Shown in pieces: positions 22,601 through 34,800 of a DNA stretch of 64,000 nucleotides. The position numbers were made by a program, and so were the translations under genes. This DNA comes from Trichoplax adhaerens (Eukaryota; Placozoa; Uniplacotomia; Trichoplacea; Trichoplacidae): contig NW_002060953.1 in NCBI RefSeq assembly GCF_000150275.1, positions 2,168,064 through 2,232,063 of the forward strand, read 5' to 3'. Within the stretch, counting starts at the first letter, position 1. Each line of letters starts with the position of its first letter. Under the pieces are notes generated by a model that saw only the letters and a program-made list of their open reading frames with translations, searched no databases and was not told the DNA's origin.

Positions 22601-24682
22601 TGTTCATTTCTCTTTCGATATAGCGATTAATTGTTAATTTGCCTTTCCTTTTGTAGTTATAGTTCTAGCTGAGTTGATACCATTAATTTCATTAAGCTAT
22701 CTTATGAGATCTACAACAGTAGTAAATATAGTAATACTAGCGTAAAAGTAGTTTCTTAAGAGTAAATGCTATCCTTATTACCTTCATACTGTCCTTACGG
22801 ATAACGGTATGTATAGGATAGTGAGCATACTAGTACTAATATGATATGTGGTTTCGGTATTAATTTAAAGTATCATAAAGGATAACGGTTAACACAGCAT
22901 TAAAATTATAAATCCAACCATTCAAATGTTAATGCTATCCGCTTTTTATTATCCACGTAATATGGTTTCAATATATGCAAACTAATGATAGAATGATAAA
23001 ACTTTTGTTCTAAACATCTTCTTTCGATCTCTATTCGGCCTTAATCATTTTGTAAATTACTAAGCTAACCAATATCAAGGAACATCCGATACTGGAAACA
23101 GCCATTTTCATCATCATTTCCTATTTAACTTTTCTCATTGCTGAAGCTTTTCATTTAACAGGTAATTTAGTTTATACAAATTGCTTTTTTGTCTATTCCA
23201 GAAGAGCTCGATTAATAACATGACTTTCTTTTCCACCAGGAATTGTAGCCATTCTATTCTGTGGTATTATCCAATCCCATTATACCTATAAAAATTTATC
23301 TGCTGAATCTAGAACTAGAACAAAACAAGTTATTTGCCATAGTCGCAAATTTAGAATAAAACTTTCGTTAATTCGTATTATAGCCCCTTTCTTCTTATCA
23401 TTTCCTTTATTTATTGTTACAGACTATTGAAATGATCAGCTTCCTAGCTGAAAATGCCGTATTCTCCTATATGGGACTTTCATGTTTCGTTTTCCCCTAT
23501 CATAGATTTTATATGGGATTTGTTGTATTTTCATTTGTATCTTTAAGTGTCTTTTTAGACCTTGTAGCCTATTTAGTGATAACTAACTATTGAAGAACAT
23601 AAATCTAGTTCCGATTAATCTTGTTGAAAGTTTCTACAAGCCCTTAACCTTTGAATTAGATCGCAATTTTAACAGGTCGCCTATGCAATATATATCCAAT
23701 CAGTTTCATCTTAAATAGAGCTCGTCAAAACAGGATTGGCTACAGGCTTCAGCACATGATGCTTTTTTCTGGTGAGCCGAGTATTGAATTATCTTACTAT
23801 TTTAGTATTTTAAAACAGCAGCATAAGTGATAAGGGTTATTTATTTTCGATTATAGGTCTACGAGGTGCTATCGCCTTCGCTCTGGCTATTCGCAATACA
23901 TCTAGCAAAGTTCGTCAACTCATGTTTACAACAACGGTGGTAATTGTATTTATTACAGTCTTATTTAATGGAGGTACAACAACAATGATGTTGCGGTGGC
24001 TAAAAATCAAGTTAGTATTAGATATTGAATGATATATAAGAATTTATTGCAAATTCATTATTCATTTTATTAATTTCTATCGTCATTGTTAGGGTTGGAA
24101 TTACCCAAGATGAAGATGATGACAGCGAGGTGCTAATAACATTATTTATTAGCTGAACTGTTCAGTTTTAATGTAGAATAATATCGCATTAATGAAGCGA
24201 GCTTCTCATGGAAATAATCATTGCTATCATTATAGATTGACTACAGGCAAAATAATGTTTATGCTGCAACATCGTCGAACGCTGCAGATCGTTCACTACT
24301 CGCAAAAATGTGGTTTAGCTTGGATGAGAAATATCCTACTCTTAGCTCTAATTTTTATTTATAGTTGTTTATAACAGCCAACTTTACAAAATACAGCAAT
24401 CATTTTATTGAACCATCCACTTTATTAGATAGCCTTGTCCACGTATTTCGAGTAATTCAGAGTCATTGCCTTAACATCTGGTGTAAGTATTTATCACCAA
24501 TATTTGTTCATAGAGGTACCAATCCTTTTGAAGGAACTCGATTCCATCAGTGTGGAGTCTGTTTCAAAACTAAGTATGATGAAGATACTGACCGCAATGA
24601 AGATAATGATGAAGAAGTAATCTATAAGAATACAAATGATGAGACAAGGATTCGCTTGACCGACGCTGTGGTTAACGCATAA
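19688..24682 (+). CDS. NHE-D: diverged endosomal-type Na+/H+ exchanger (SLC9A6/7/9 type)
   Basis: Fifteen exons: 19688-19934, 20283-20485, 20645-20722, 20950-21026, 21606-21706, 21798-21903, 22042-22186, 23056-23161, 23240-23328, 23423-23536, 23660-23771, 23857-24010, 24093-24129, 24236-24330, 24487-24682. The frame is 1860 bp, 619 residues. It keeps [29 protein letters not shown] (Asn262-Asp263), [15 protein letters not shown] and [17 protein letters not shown]. It departs from B and C at sites that are otherwise constant: FNSEIFF for FDPE(V/I)[11 protein letters not shown] for NDAVAIVLY, and ISCFVIR for ISCF(V/T)IG. The tail after NPFEGTRF is longer and acidic ([13 protein letters not shown]). 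Introns are longer than in B or C. All splice phases hold. The upstream in-frame methionine at 19559 is less likely, because 19688 matches the paralogues. Confidence 0.92.
22187..23055 (+). other. U12-type intron with AT-AA ends, NHE-D intron 7
   Basis: Donor ATATCCTACC; branch site GGCCTTAAT (23037-23045), then 10 nt ending TGTAA. Phase 0, 869 bp. The AC at 23059-23060 would put TAA in frame. The AG at 23063-23064 keeps frame but shortens exon 8 by three codons relative to NHE-B. Confidence 0.8.
23537..23659 (+). other. U12-type GT-AG intron, NHE-D intron 10
   Basis: Donor GTATCTTTAA; branch site CCCTTAAC (23641-23648), then 11 nt (CTTTGAATTAG). Phase 0, 123 bp. Confidence 0.9.
24331..24486 (+). 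other. U12-type intron with AT-AA ends, NHE-D intron 14
   Basis: Donor ATATCCTACT after codons for SLDEK; branch site GCCTTAAC (24468-24475), then 11 nt (ATCTGGTGTAA). Phase 2. No AG lies between the branch site and exon 15, so a normal acceptor is excluded in this copy. Confidence 0.87.
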
Positions 24683-27228
24683 CTGTGGGATCTAATAGAG
24701 TAAGTAACTGATAGTACCTTTTTAAAAATATTCAAATATTAAGAAAAAATGGCCCAACTATTGCCATTTTATTCACATTCTAGTATCAAGATATTAAGTA
24801 AAAGGCGAAATAGCTGGAAGCAAATTTATTTATAGATTGATTGAACTCGGTCAAGGTGAGGACTTCAAAAGTACCATTGGAAATTCGATAACTCGATTAG
24901 AGTATGATTCAGGCATTATGCTTAAATTCCATTTCCTACTTCGTTCCTGTTTAAGATATTTGCTTTAATTTAATACTTGCCTATGCATAACCAGCTGAAT
25001 GAGGTATTTCTGAGTAAGTCTTGTAGTTTAATAATGACCAAGTCTCCTTGAATGATTGCTATTGCAATTCTTGTTTCTGACGAGATTATGACTACCTTCA
25101 GACCTCCTTGCCTTGCTAATAAAATCTATATGCATATTGCCATTAAATCGGAAAATGGTGTCATATGTTGCATTAGAAAAAATGGAATGGATTACTCAAT
25201 TTGGCAGAAGTAATTTCGAAAGAAGGGATTGCTTGATAATGACCATGCCATTAATAGAACGTTATTATAATTGTTTCAATTTTAGATCTTTCCAATGATT
25301 AAATGCTTTCTGACGAATTATTCTTTATTAAATATCGTAACTAAACTAATAAATGGCTACAAAATATTCAGCAGTATACATAATGGATTTTCCTAAAAGA
25401 TTAGTTCTCTTTCATGTAATTTACTAGAAAAAATTCCTCCTTAAGATATGCAACATAACGTGAAAAAAACATTATAGTAGGATTGATGAGCTAAAAGGCA
25501 GCCTAAATCAATGATCTAACAGTAAGTTCTTTACTGAATTGCAGACCATTAAACACCTCTATACTAATTTGTAAGCATAAGTAAATGCTATACCATTGCA
25601 TATTAGCTCCCTATAAGTTGGTCTGCTAGTTAAGTAACCATAATTGATTGCATCTATTGCATGATAGTTAAAAATACATGAAATTGAGCTTCAAGTTCAC
25701 ACTATGTAACTAGGGTGCAGATGTACAGTATAAGAAAGGTATACCATAAATTAGATGAATTCATCATCAATAATAATAATTTAATTTATTCCGAATAAAA
25801 AGGTCCCAAGTTGTTCTCTGAAGTCGCGTTATATGACGTATAAAAATAGTTTTAGTTATAGCCAAAAGTTTAGTCTCAATCTGATCTCATAAGACACGCA
25901 GAATTATGAGGTAATTTCTATTATTTGGATATAGGGAGAAAAGAAGGTAAACTGTCATACATTAATATGTGCGGTAAATATTAGACCTGTACAATTCATT
26001 TCACGGACTTAAAAGTGTTTGTCGTAGTTGATCAACACTATTGTACTACTATAGCTATTGAAATCGTACCTCTAATAAATTCATGTCAAATTTAGTTGGG
26101 GTGCGGACATGATTTGCATGCCATAAATTCGATAATTCTTTCTTTTTAAACTAACATGGACCATTATGGAAAGGGTAAGATACATTGTTAGCCAAAGGCG
26201 ACTAGTAAATTAGCATATGACATGATCTAATAGTCACAGCAGGATAGAAACACTTGAGCAAATGACTTATTCTGATTTTATTGATCGATCATATTTGAAT
26301 CACTTCGGTAGAATATCCCATATTAAAATTTGTTTGAATACAACACAACATCACAAACATGGATTGTAAGATCATAAAAGTTATTATGTAGATATATTTT
26401 ATATAATTTTTATGCTACATAAAATTGGATTACAATTTGTCTTAACGTCAAGCCAGCAATCAATTGTAATTTTTATATCGTACTGTATTCGCCTGCGGCC
26501 ATTTAGTGCATTTATAGACACCTTAATTAAAAAAATAAAGACTTTAAGTATAGTACTGATATCGATACGACTCAGATGATAGTTTCCTAGTGATCGTACC
26601 GTCGTAAACTTAAAAGTTATCAAGACAATATCACAGGATATTATTCAAGTTCCATAACTTTGAGAAAAACAACTGTAATCGCAAATGAAATAGCAAAATC
26701 AAGACAAAAATTGATAGCATCCATTGTATAATATAATTAATATTTACATATTCCAATCAAAATTTTTGTACTCTGAACACATTCTGCAAGTGATCGTTTA
26801 GTATACAGTAAAATAAATTTAATGAATTACAAGTACAAATATAGTAATTAGGTCAAGTTTCCAAAAAAAAGATAGTATTCGCTTATCAATAAATTTAGGA
26901 TGTCATATCCACCCCTCTATTTTATACCTATCAATACGATCAAAAAAGTATATTACATGCCTCGTTTGCTCTTCTTTTCTAACTCAATTAGCTTAGAGCA
27001 TAATAGACAATATGTTGCTCACACCGTAGTTGCCTCCATTAGCATATAAAACTGTATATTGGAAATTATGTACCAGTCCTCAAATCAATTTTAGTAAAGT
27101 AGTAATCATTATACAAAATAGTGCACACGAGTGAGCGGTGAACTTTTGATAATTACAAGTTCAATTAGTTAGATATATTCCTGATGTAAAGTGAATTGGT
27201 AATCGGGACGAAAGGTATCAAGGTAGGC
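24683..27228. other. Intergenic between convergent NHE-D and RALBP1, no gene seen
   Basis: About 2.5 kb of AT-rich sequence that must hold both 3' UTRs. Small ORFs (for example 25113-25298 and 26399-26623) show no splice support or family motif. Confidence 0.6.
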
Positions 27229-30200
27229 TTAAAATGTCGCTTCCTCAACCGATAGCTGGCCTTCTTGCTCCTTTTCTAGTAGTTTAATTTGAACCTTCAG
27301 ATCTATGCAAGCCTGACGTTGCTCATGAATTTTCGTAAATAGCTCGTCAAGATGTAGCTGTAAAGTTATTAGTAACAATAGTCAGTTTCATAAGATATCA
27401 AAACGCTACAATCAAAGCTTGATTACTTCCAATTCTTGATTCTCCTTTGATAATCGATCATGCAATTCTTGTTGTTCGGCTTCAGATAGCATTTCCTATG
27501 AAGAAGTCATAATTCAGAATCAGTTGTATAGAAATATTGACTATGTCTAATGATAGCATTAGATATATTACATCTCCATTCTCTACTGCAGCATCGGAAT
27601 TCTCCTTTAACTGTTCCGTTAAGGTTGCAATTTCCTCCTGTGGAAGTTAAATACATGAAGTGAAAGAGGTACGGTACATTACGCTAACAATTACGGTATA
27701 CGGCCGACAAAAAGGCGAAAATATTGCACTTTAAAACAATGATAATCTGATTACATTAAAATCGTTAAAATGGTATGCTGAATAAGACATTTACGACACA
27801 GAAACTCTTCTACAGCAAGTACCTTTATATTCTCAATCAATTTCTTTTCAGCATCGATCATCTCTTGCAATTCGTCATGCAACAGTAACAATTCCTGCCA
27901 AGTTGAAAAAGCATGGATTGCTTACTGTTAGTATACGTATTTACGACAACTAATAATGTAAGCTTTCTGCTATAGCTGTTACAACCTGGTTTTCGAGCTT
28001 GCAAGAATCTTCTGCGATAGGTACTGAATCTAAATCTTGTAAGGCAAATTAGATTCTATTAATCAATATACCTCTGCTAAAAGCTGACTAATTCTTTAAT
28101 ACCGTCTTCTAATTTTTCTTTATCAGTATCCAGTGGCATAGCTTGATCCAAAGATTTAGCTACTTTTGTTGCTAGACGACGCTACAGGCATATTATTGAC
28201 AACATCATGAACAAATTTTAATAGTGAAAATTCTTAAAATGGCTACAATAATAGCTTTGCAAAGTACCTGTCTAGAAAGTTCCGTAAGCTTTCTTTGAGC
28301 AGCCCATAATAATTCTGATTTCTTCTTATGCTATTTATGATATATTTCATTGCATTAGCTGAAGTTCAAAAGCAGAAACTAAAACGTAGCAATAATTTGA
28401 TTATGAACATACTTCCTTTCCAGACTTTGGTAATTTGCGTAGACTATCATGAAGGCTATCCAACTGACTTTCTACCTCGGCGATGGTTTTATTTAATGAC
28501 CTGTACATAAGGGCAATAGCTGGTTAACCGATTAGCAGCATTATTTGAAAAAGTTTTATTCGGTAACAATAAATCACACTTAATTATTTAATATCTCTCC
28601 TTCTACAGTATTCAATGTTGATTCTTACTCGACAGTTTCTTCAGCAGACTTTTGTAGGCTTCTATCAATGTTTAAAGTACGTCATGCAACATTAAATAAC
28701 AATAATCAATTCATATAGAAACAATTTCATTATTTTTATCATCCTTTACAACAATCTATACGTACGCTTCAAATGGTATGTCACTAAATATTTCGTCGGC
28801 GTGGTTTAAAAAAGCTGTAATTACAGGGGTTGGCAAGTGCAAAGTTGGACCAAGAACGATCACCATATTTGGTAACGTCATCTTGTTGACACTTTCCTAA
28901 AGTTAGCATTGGTTTCATTCAAAAATTTCATTCGTTCTATAAACAAGGTAATATACTTGTTTATACCGTAAATGACTTACATTTTTGATAACATTGGCTA
29001 CATGTTTAATAATCCAGCATATCAGTGTTCGATTAGGAAGGGGAAGTTGTTGTACTAAAGCTTTAATAGGCTCCCAACTGCCGTCTTTGAGTGATATAGC
29101 TGTAATCAATGATCGTATAACAATGGTCAATTCTATTATTTAAACCTCTCGCAACACCGGTACGATGGAATAGAAAATTATTGTGGTTCTTTTATTACCC
29201 GACGCTTCCTCAAACTTGTCAGATAATTCACTTGTAAGTAGATTGCAAGGTAATTCTCTTAAATATAGTTTTAGTAAACCAGCTACACTATCAGGATCAG
29301 CGGTGGAAAAATCGATAGTCCCAACTAGAAAAATAAAGATTTGCAAGAAAGTAAATTAATACTTATACAGTACCATGAGGTTACAATTCCGAATAGCATG
29401 GAAAGCGGTAAGTAGTCGCGAATTTTTTTATTTACAAGTGGGATAGTGCAAAAATATTAGTCATCAAGTCTAACAACTGACATGGAAAGAAATTAGTGAT
29501 AAAATGCAGTGACGAAATGGTTCTAATTACAAGTTATTGAACAAATTACCGCTGTCATACTGAGCTCTATAAGCCATAATTTTCGATTTGGTACCAGATA
29601 CACGATAGATACCTTCACTATGAATACCTAAAAAGCAATAGAGAAGAGTTAATACAATGTATATTGTGCTATTGACGGCTAACTTTACCATCATTTGAAG
29701 AAGCTAGGGTGAATTTGTTTATTAACTTAACAACGAAAATTATTAAGCAATTGGATAATACGCAGTTCATGTTGACCGTAAACAATTGAGAAGAAAATGT
29801 AGACAATGTGATATCCTTTTAATTTTGCTATGAGCTACGGTAATCTAATTTAATAGGTGATTGTGATGAATACTGTAACTACATGAATAATATTTATTTA
29901 TTATACTGATCTACTATTGGACGTCAATTTACTGTCCGGCATATTATATATGATGATGCAAACAATAAAATGATAAGTACAGAAGGCGATTGATTTCGGC
30001 CAGTTTGCTATTGATAAGACAATACAACTTTTAAATTAGCTGATCATAATGAATTTTTAATTGGTTGTAATCACATTGTAAAAAAGAATAGTAAGTAGTT
30101 GAGAATCAAGATATTAAATAAAATGACTAAGTATTATCGCATAGGGTAGTAGAATGTTCTGTCTTTACCTGTCCTTTCTAGGTATTGAATACATTCGTAA

Positions 30201-32200
30201 ATAACTCGAGGCAGACAAATGTTATGGGTATTGCTACTTCGTTCTATAGCAACTTCTAGCGGTACGCCAAATACTGGTTGAGCATCTAAAAAATAAATAG
30301 ATGATTAACAAACAGCGTCCATTACTACTGTAGCATCGTTATACTTTTACTACTGTAGTCATGAATACCCTAACATGTCGGTGTTAATTTCATTTATCAA
30401 GTCGTCTAATTTACATTATCGCCAGTCGATTACGGACGATTGGCTGATAGGGTAGTTTAATTATACCTTATTGAAGTGATTATTTAGCCAGTAAAAATGC
30501 GTCAATTATACCATGACATAAAGTCTAGACTAGACAATATTTTTTTGTCTTGTCTATTTCTCGTATAGCTTGCAAAAAGTCAATCAACCGGTGATTTTGC
30601 AAGTGTTCACTTACAGCAATACGATCAGCATCTTAATTCTATACTATGACTCAAGATTAAGATATGGAGCCATGAATGACTGGATGATTGATTAAGAGAG
30701 TAATCTACGCATGGAGAATGTTGCTACTAATACAAGGTTGTTGCTTTGTAAATAGTGCACGAACAAGAAAGCTTCTACTACAATTGCTTGTTTAATTGGA
30801 TCACGGCAAAGCTTTACAATATAAATAGTGCTTATGAATAAATCAACATCATCGATCCTCCTCGTCGTTGGGGCTAGTAGTATCATTTTGAAATGGATTG
30901 GTAGTCCGCTGTATTAGTACTTGCAATTACTTGGTATAGCCAGGGACTCCTGTAAGGCCAATTCTTCAAGTCCCTGGTCTAGCTGTGGTTGATTTTGATA
31001 TTTAGGCGTAAAATGATGTGATGGAAAATGACGTCAGCAATCAAAATGATGCATCGAATCGGCAATGAAACATAAACGGCGTATTGGGGATGTTGTAAAC
31101 GCTTAAAATAGCGTCCATTTCCACTTGAAAAGTAGAAGAGTCTATATGCATGTCTTGGTCGGAAATAGTCTATGCTTGCATCTTATGATGACAAGTGGAT
31201 TTGAACTTAGAATAAGAGTACAGTACAGTAGTTGTGTTGATGCGATGTTTTTTTTTGGTCCTTTTATGGCCAAGGGCTAGTTGCTGGGTATTTCGATTAC
31301 CGTTTAGACGTGAAGAATAACCTACCTGAATTTATTGCTTGAGCGGTTGTAGTATTAAGGCCAGCATCTCCAGGTTTCTTTACTTTAAAGCGGCCTCTCA
31401 TTAAATTTTTAACAAAAGAGCTGCTCTTCTTGACTTTAGCAGTCTTTTTCTTGCTTTTACCACCCCTATAAAAGATGCAAATGGCAATTAGCATCGATCA
31501 CTACGCTGTCAGTGAATTGGTTATTATTATCTTATCCTATTTGTGACAAGGGAAATCAACCACAATCGATCCTTGGAAGAGATTCTGTCTCTTTTAGCAT
31601 TATTTTGATCAACAGTATCGCTATCCATCGTCGCTTGGAAGACGAATGAATCACGACATTGTAGGCCGATGAAAATGGAAGGCATGAAAAAATGTTGACC
31701 GCAAGATAAAAGCTGTTGATTTAACGTTAGTCCACCTAGACGATATGATCGACAATACCTCTACCATGATCTATCCATGATGGTTAAGCTAAAAAGAATT
31801 GATTTGGAACAATTTGAGTGTCCAAGATAGCGATCGCTGTTGAAAATATTCCTATTTTCAACAGTCGATAGGGGATGGTATCGAGGAAAGAGGAGTCTAC
31901 CACCTCCCACTCGATCCCAATCTTCTATAGACAAGTATGTCTCTCATCGGGCAACATCGATACTGTATAGACATGGATCACCAACTACTGGGAGAAGCAT
32001 AGCGCAAGTTTGGTAAAGCAAACGATCCATCGATCGATCATTTCTTACTTGGTGATGGTGTTGCCATCGTCTTCATCATCATCACGAAATTTCACTGCTT
32101 CCAATTTGCAGTCTTCATCATCGGAATCCATGGTTAACGTTTCTGTTTCCGCCATTGCATGAGTATGCAGTCTCGATGCACCTTTCCGATTGACAGCCAT
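27229..32200 (-). CDS. RALBP1: RALBP1 (RLIP76): RhoGAP with C-terminal Ral-binding coiled coil
   Basis: Sixteen exons: 32200-32049, 31465-31326, 30285-30169, 29627-29550, 29324-29199, 29099-28981, 28896-28766, 28661-28629, 28500-28413, 28324-28268, 28181-28103, 28029-27986, 27894-27823, 27637-27572, 27495-27427, 27357-27229. The frame is 1500 bp, 499 residues (vertebrate proteins are about 650). Order: acidic N-terminus (DSDDEDCK, RDDDEDDG); lysine-rich segment (GGKSKKKTAKVKK); PVFGVPL opening of the RhoGAP domain at about 99; arginine finger in EGIYRVSG (Arg145); VAGLLKLYLRELP; domain end near 287; then predicted coiled coil to the C-terminus (SELLWAAQRKLTELSRQ, LKVQIKLLEKEQE). The family is a GAP for Rac/Cdc42 and an effector of Ral, acting in endocytosis. 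Methionines at 32155 and 32131 are alternative starts. The missing length lies mostly in linker and C-terminal regions. Confidence 0.93.
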
Positions 32201-32753
32201 TTTGCTGCTTGTTGACTACTGGTCAAGTCGGCCTTGGGTATGTCAGTGGTCAGGCAGGTCGATCGACTTGTGCGTCAACCCACCAGCGTTACAGTCGATA
32301 CTCTACAGTACGCCAGTGGTGCACCGCTAAGGCATGTCGGCAGGGCCGCTGGCGCTGGACACCGTGTAGTCGCTCAAGGCGAGGTAAGATCAAGTAGTCT
32401 TATTATGCAGGATGGAGTGAGTTTGTAAGCTTGTAGGGCAATCAAGCACAGTGGATTCAGTCTGCCCTTTCCAAGTGCTCATTGCACTGTAGGCCAAAAC
32501 GACTGTCGCCTCCACTCTACTAGTCTTGCCATAGTCGTCCATGGCTCTCCTGCTGTGTACTGAGTGGTGCCATGATCCTGTGGTGATGCGTGTGCGTACA
32601 GTACATACTGTACTAAAGTACTGTAGAAAACCAGGGCTGTACTGTAGCCCAGGGAGGTCCGCAGTTGGGCTTAGCCTATCAAAACGCCTTTCTCTGCCAG
32701 ACTATCCTCCATCGAGCAGACCTCTGCAGACAACGAGGTCGTGCGCTGATAGT

Positions 32754-33775
32754 GCATTGGAAAATGGACATCACATACTGTAGAACCCAACCAAAGTGCC
32801 TCAACGTTGCGGCAAATCACCACTCCACGTTCAAAGTGAAGAACCAAGGTGTAAAACATTTGCTTGGTGCAGTTAAGAAGGAGGTAGCAAAGCAAAACAC
32901 GACGTGGTGCAATATTTTGCAACAGTTCGTGAAATGGGATTGATCGACGAACTGGCTGCTTCCATCAAAAATGATATTGTGCAATAGCATTGCAATCCAA
33001 ATCGGATACTGCATCAGTGAATGCGCTGACATTGCATTGGAAAATGGACATCACATACCGTAGTACCCAACCAAAGTGCCTCAACGTTGCGGCAAATCAC
33101 TGCGTGGTGTAATATTTTGCAACAGTTCGTGAAATGGGATTGATCGACGAACTGGCTGCTTCCATCAAGATGATATTGTGCAATAGCATTGCAATCCAAA
33201 TCGGATACTACATCAGTGAATGCGCTGACATTGCATTGGAAAATGGACATCACATACCGTAGTACCCAACCAAAGTGCCTCAACGTTGCGGCAAATCACC
33301 ACTCCACGTTCAAAGTGAAGAACCAAGGTGCAAAACATTTGCTTGGTGCAGTTAAGAAGGAGGTAGCAAAGCAAAACACTGACGTGGTGTAATATTTTGC
33401 AACAGTTCGTGAAATGGGATTGATCGACGAACTGGCTGCTTCCATCAAAATGATGTTGTGTAATAGCATTGGAATCCAAATCGGATACTGCATCAGTGAA
33501 TGCGCTGACATTGCTTGGAAAATGGACATCACATACCGTACCAGAGTGCCTAAGTTGCGGCAAATCACCACTCTACGCCAAAGGTGAAGAAGTAAGGTGC
33601 AAACATTTGAGTGGTGAGGTGAAGAAGCAGTCAAGAAGCAGGTTGCAAAGCAAAACACTGCGTGGTGCAGTATTTTGCTGCACTTCGTGAAATGGGATTG
33701 ATCTACAAACTGACTGCTTGCATCAAAATAATATTGTGCAACATCATTGGAATCCGAGTCGGATAGTACATCGAA
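32754..33775. repeat. Tandem array, four copies of a unit of about 280 bp
   Basis: Copies begin at 32754, 33032, 33234 and about 33513 with GCATTGGAAAATGGACATCA. Copies 1 and 3 are 278-280 bp. Copy 2 is 202 bp through a clean internal deletion after GCGGCAAATCAC. Copy 4 is diverged. Shared blocks include CCAAAGTGCCTCAACGTTGC and GGGATTGATCGACGAACTGG. Copies 1-3 are nearly identical, so the array is young. ORFs on both strands here are by-products of the repeat. Confidence 0.92.
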
Positions 33776-34514
33776 TACTATGGCAATGAAACTTCCATAC
33801 GTGAAACACTTTAAACAAACGGATTAGTCATCAAGCGTTTTGATGGATGCTAAACCAGGAAGTTGCACTTCATGCTTCCACTTTGGCTTCCTTGTTTAGT
33901 TATAGTATGCACCATTCAATTTTCAATTGAATCCAGATTATACCATGAACAGATACCTCCACCCAAGGCTGCAGCTTGAGTGGCATGATAACTGTCCATT
34001 TTTCCCACAACTTACTAGAATTTCATTTTCAATTCAGGTCTGCATTCTGATAGGCTTGACGTTCTGTCAGCGAAACGGTAACCAATGAATTTATCCTCCA
34101 TGAAGAGATTTTATGCTTGTATGAAAGATTCCGCATTAGCATTCATTTCTTCCTTGACTTCTATGCTGAACTCTTTTAACAGAATCTTTGTACGATACTA
34201 AAGTGTAGCACAGCAAATAGAAACTATTTTTTATACTACCATACTTCATGCAGCTTAATCTTGCACAGCATAAATGATCTCATTCTCAATTCTTAGGCAT
34301 ACAGCACTAGACGGTAGTAATTGAAAGCTTCTTGTTATAACATCAAAAGCGAGTTAGAAAGTACCGTGTACCCGTATGCCTGTGCAACAATAGGCATGCT
34401 ACAGTACTGCTTGCTTTCGAATGAATCCATCTCAAATTGAGGATTTACAACGTTTGCATTGAACTATCCGAGAAGATAATGCATTCTTAACAACCTGTAA
34501 AACCTTGATGTCGC

Positions 34515-34800
34515 GAATAATAGTTCAACAGCTTCAAATCTTGGAATCATTTATGACCAAGATTTCAAAGTATTCATAGAGTGCATGATTTAGCACAGTT
34601 TATCTGTCAGATCATGGTGCTGACGAGTGATCGTTCAGCAGCTTCAAATCTTCAAATCAAGCTTTTAACCAAGATTTCAAAGCAGTGATGAATCCTAGAC
34701 CATGGACTACTAAAATTTTGAGTAGTCCATGCCTAGACTTCCACCAGTTCATGATTTAGTACAATTTCTGTACCATCTCATTATGTTACTAACGCGATCG
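34515..34800. repeat. Small tandem duplication with an inserted hairpin
   Basis: ACAGCTTCAAATCTTGGAAT / GCAGCTTCAAATCTTCAAAT, ACCAAGATTTCAAAG and CATGATTTAG(C/T)ACA blocks recur about 130-160 bp apart. The second copy contains a perfect inverted repeat, CATGGACTACT at 34701-34711 and AGTAGTCCATG at 34721-34731, with a 9 bp loop. Confidence 0.7.

Noticed and set aside
24192-24374. ORF overlapping NHE-D exon 14
   Set aside because: Wrong frame. The correct frame (after the acceptor at 24235) gives the NNVYAATSS...SLDEK tail seen in the paralogues.
28328-28510. 60-codon plus-strand ORF
   Set aside because: Antisense shadow of RALBP1 exons 9 and 10.
31560-31680. Possible extra RALBP1 exon between exons 1 and 2
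   Set aside because: Exon 1 joins exon 2 in perfect phase (AA plus G) without it, and its flanking splice signals are weak.
32541-33690. Several ORFs of 60-120 codons on both strands
   Set aside because: Products of the 280 bp tandem array; frames shift between copies and there is no consistent protein.
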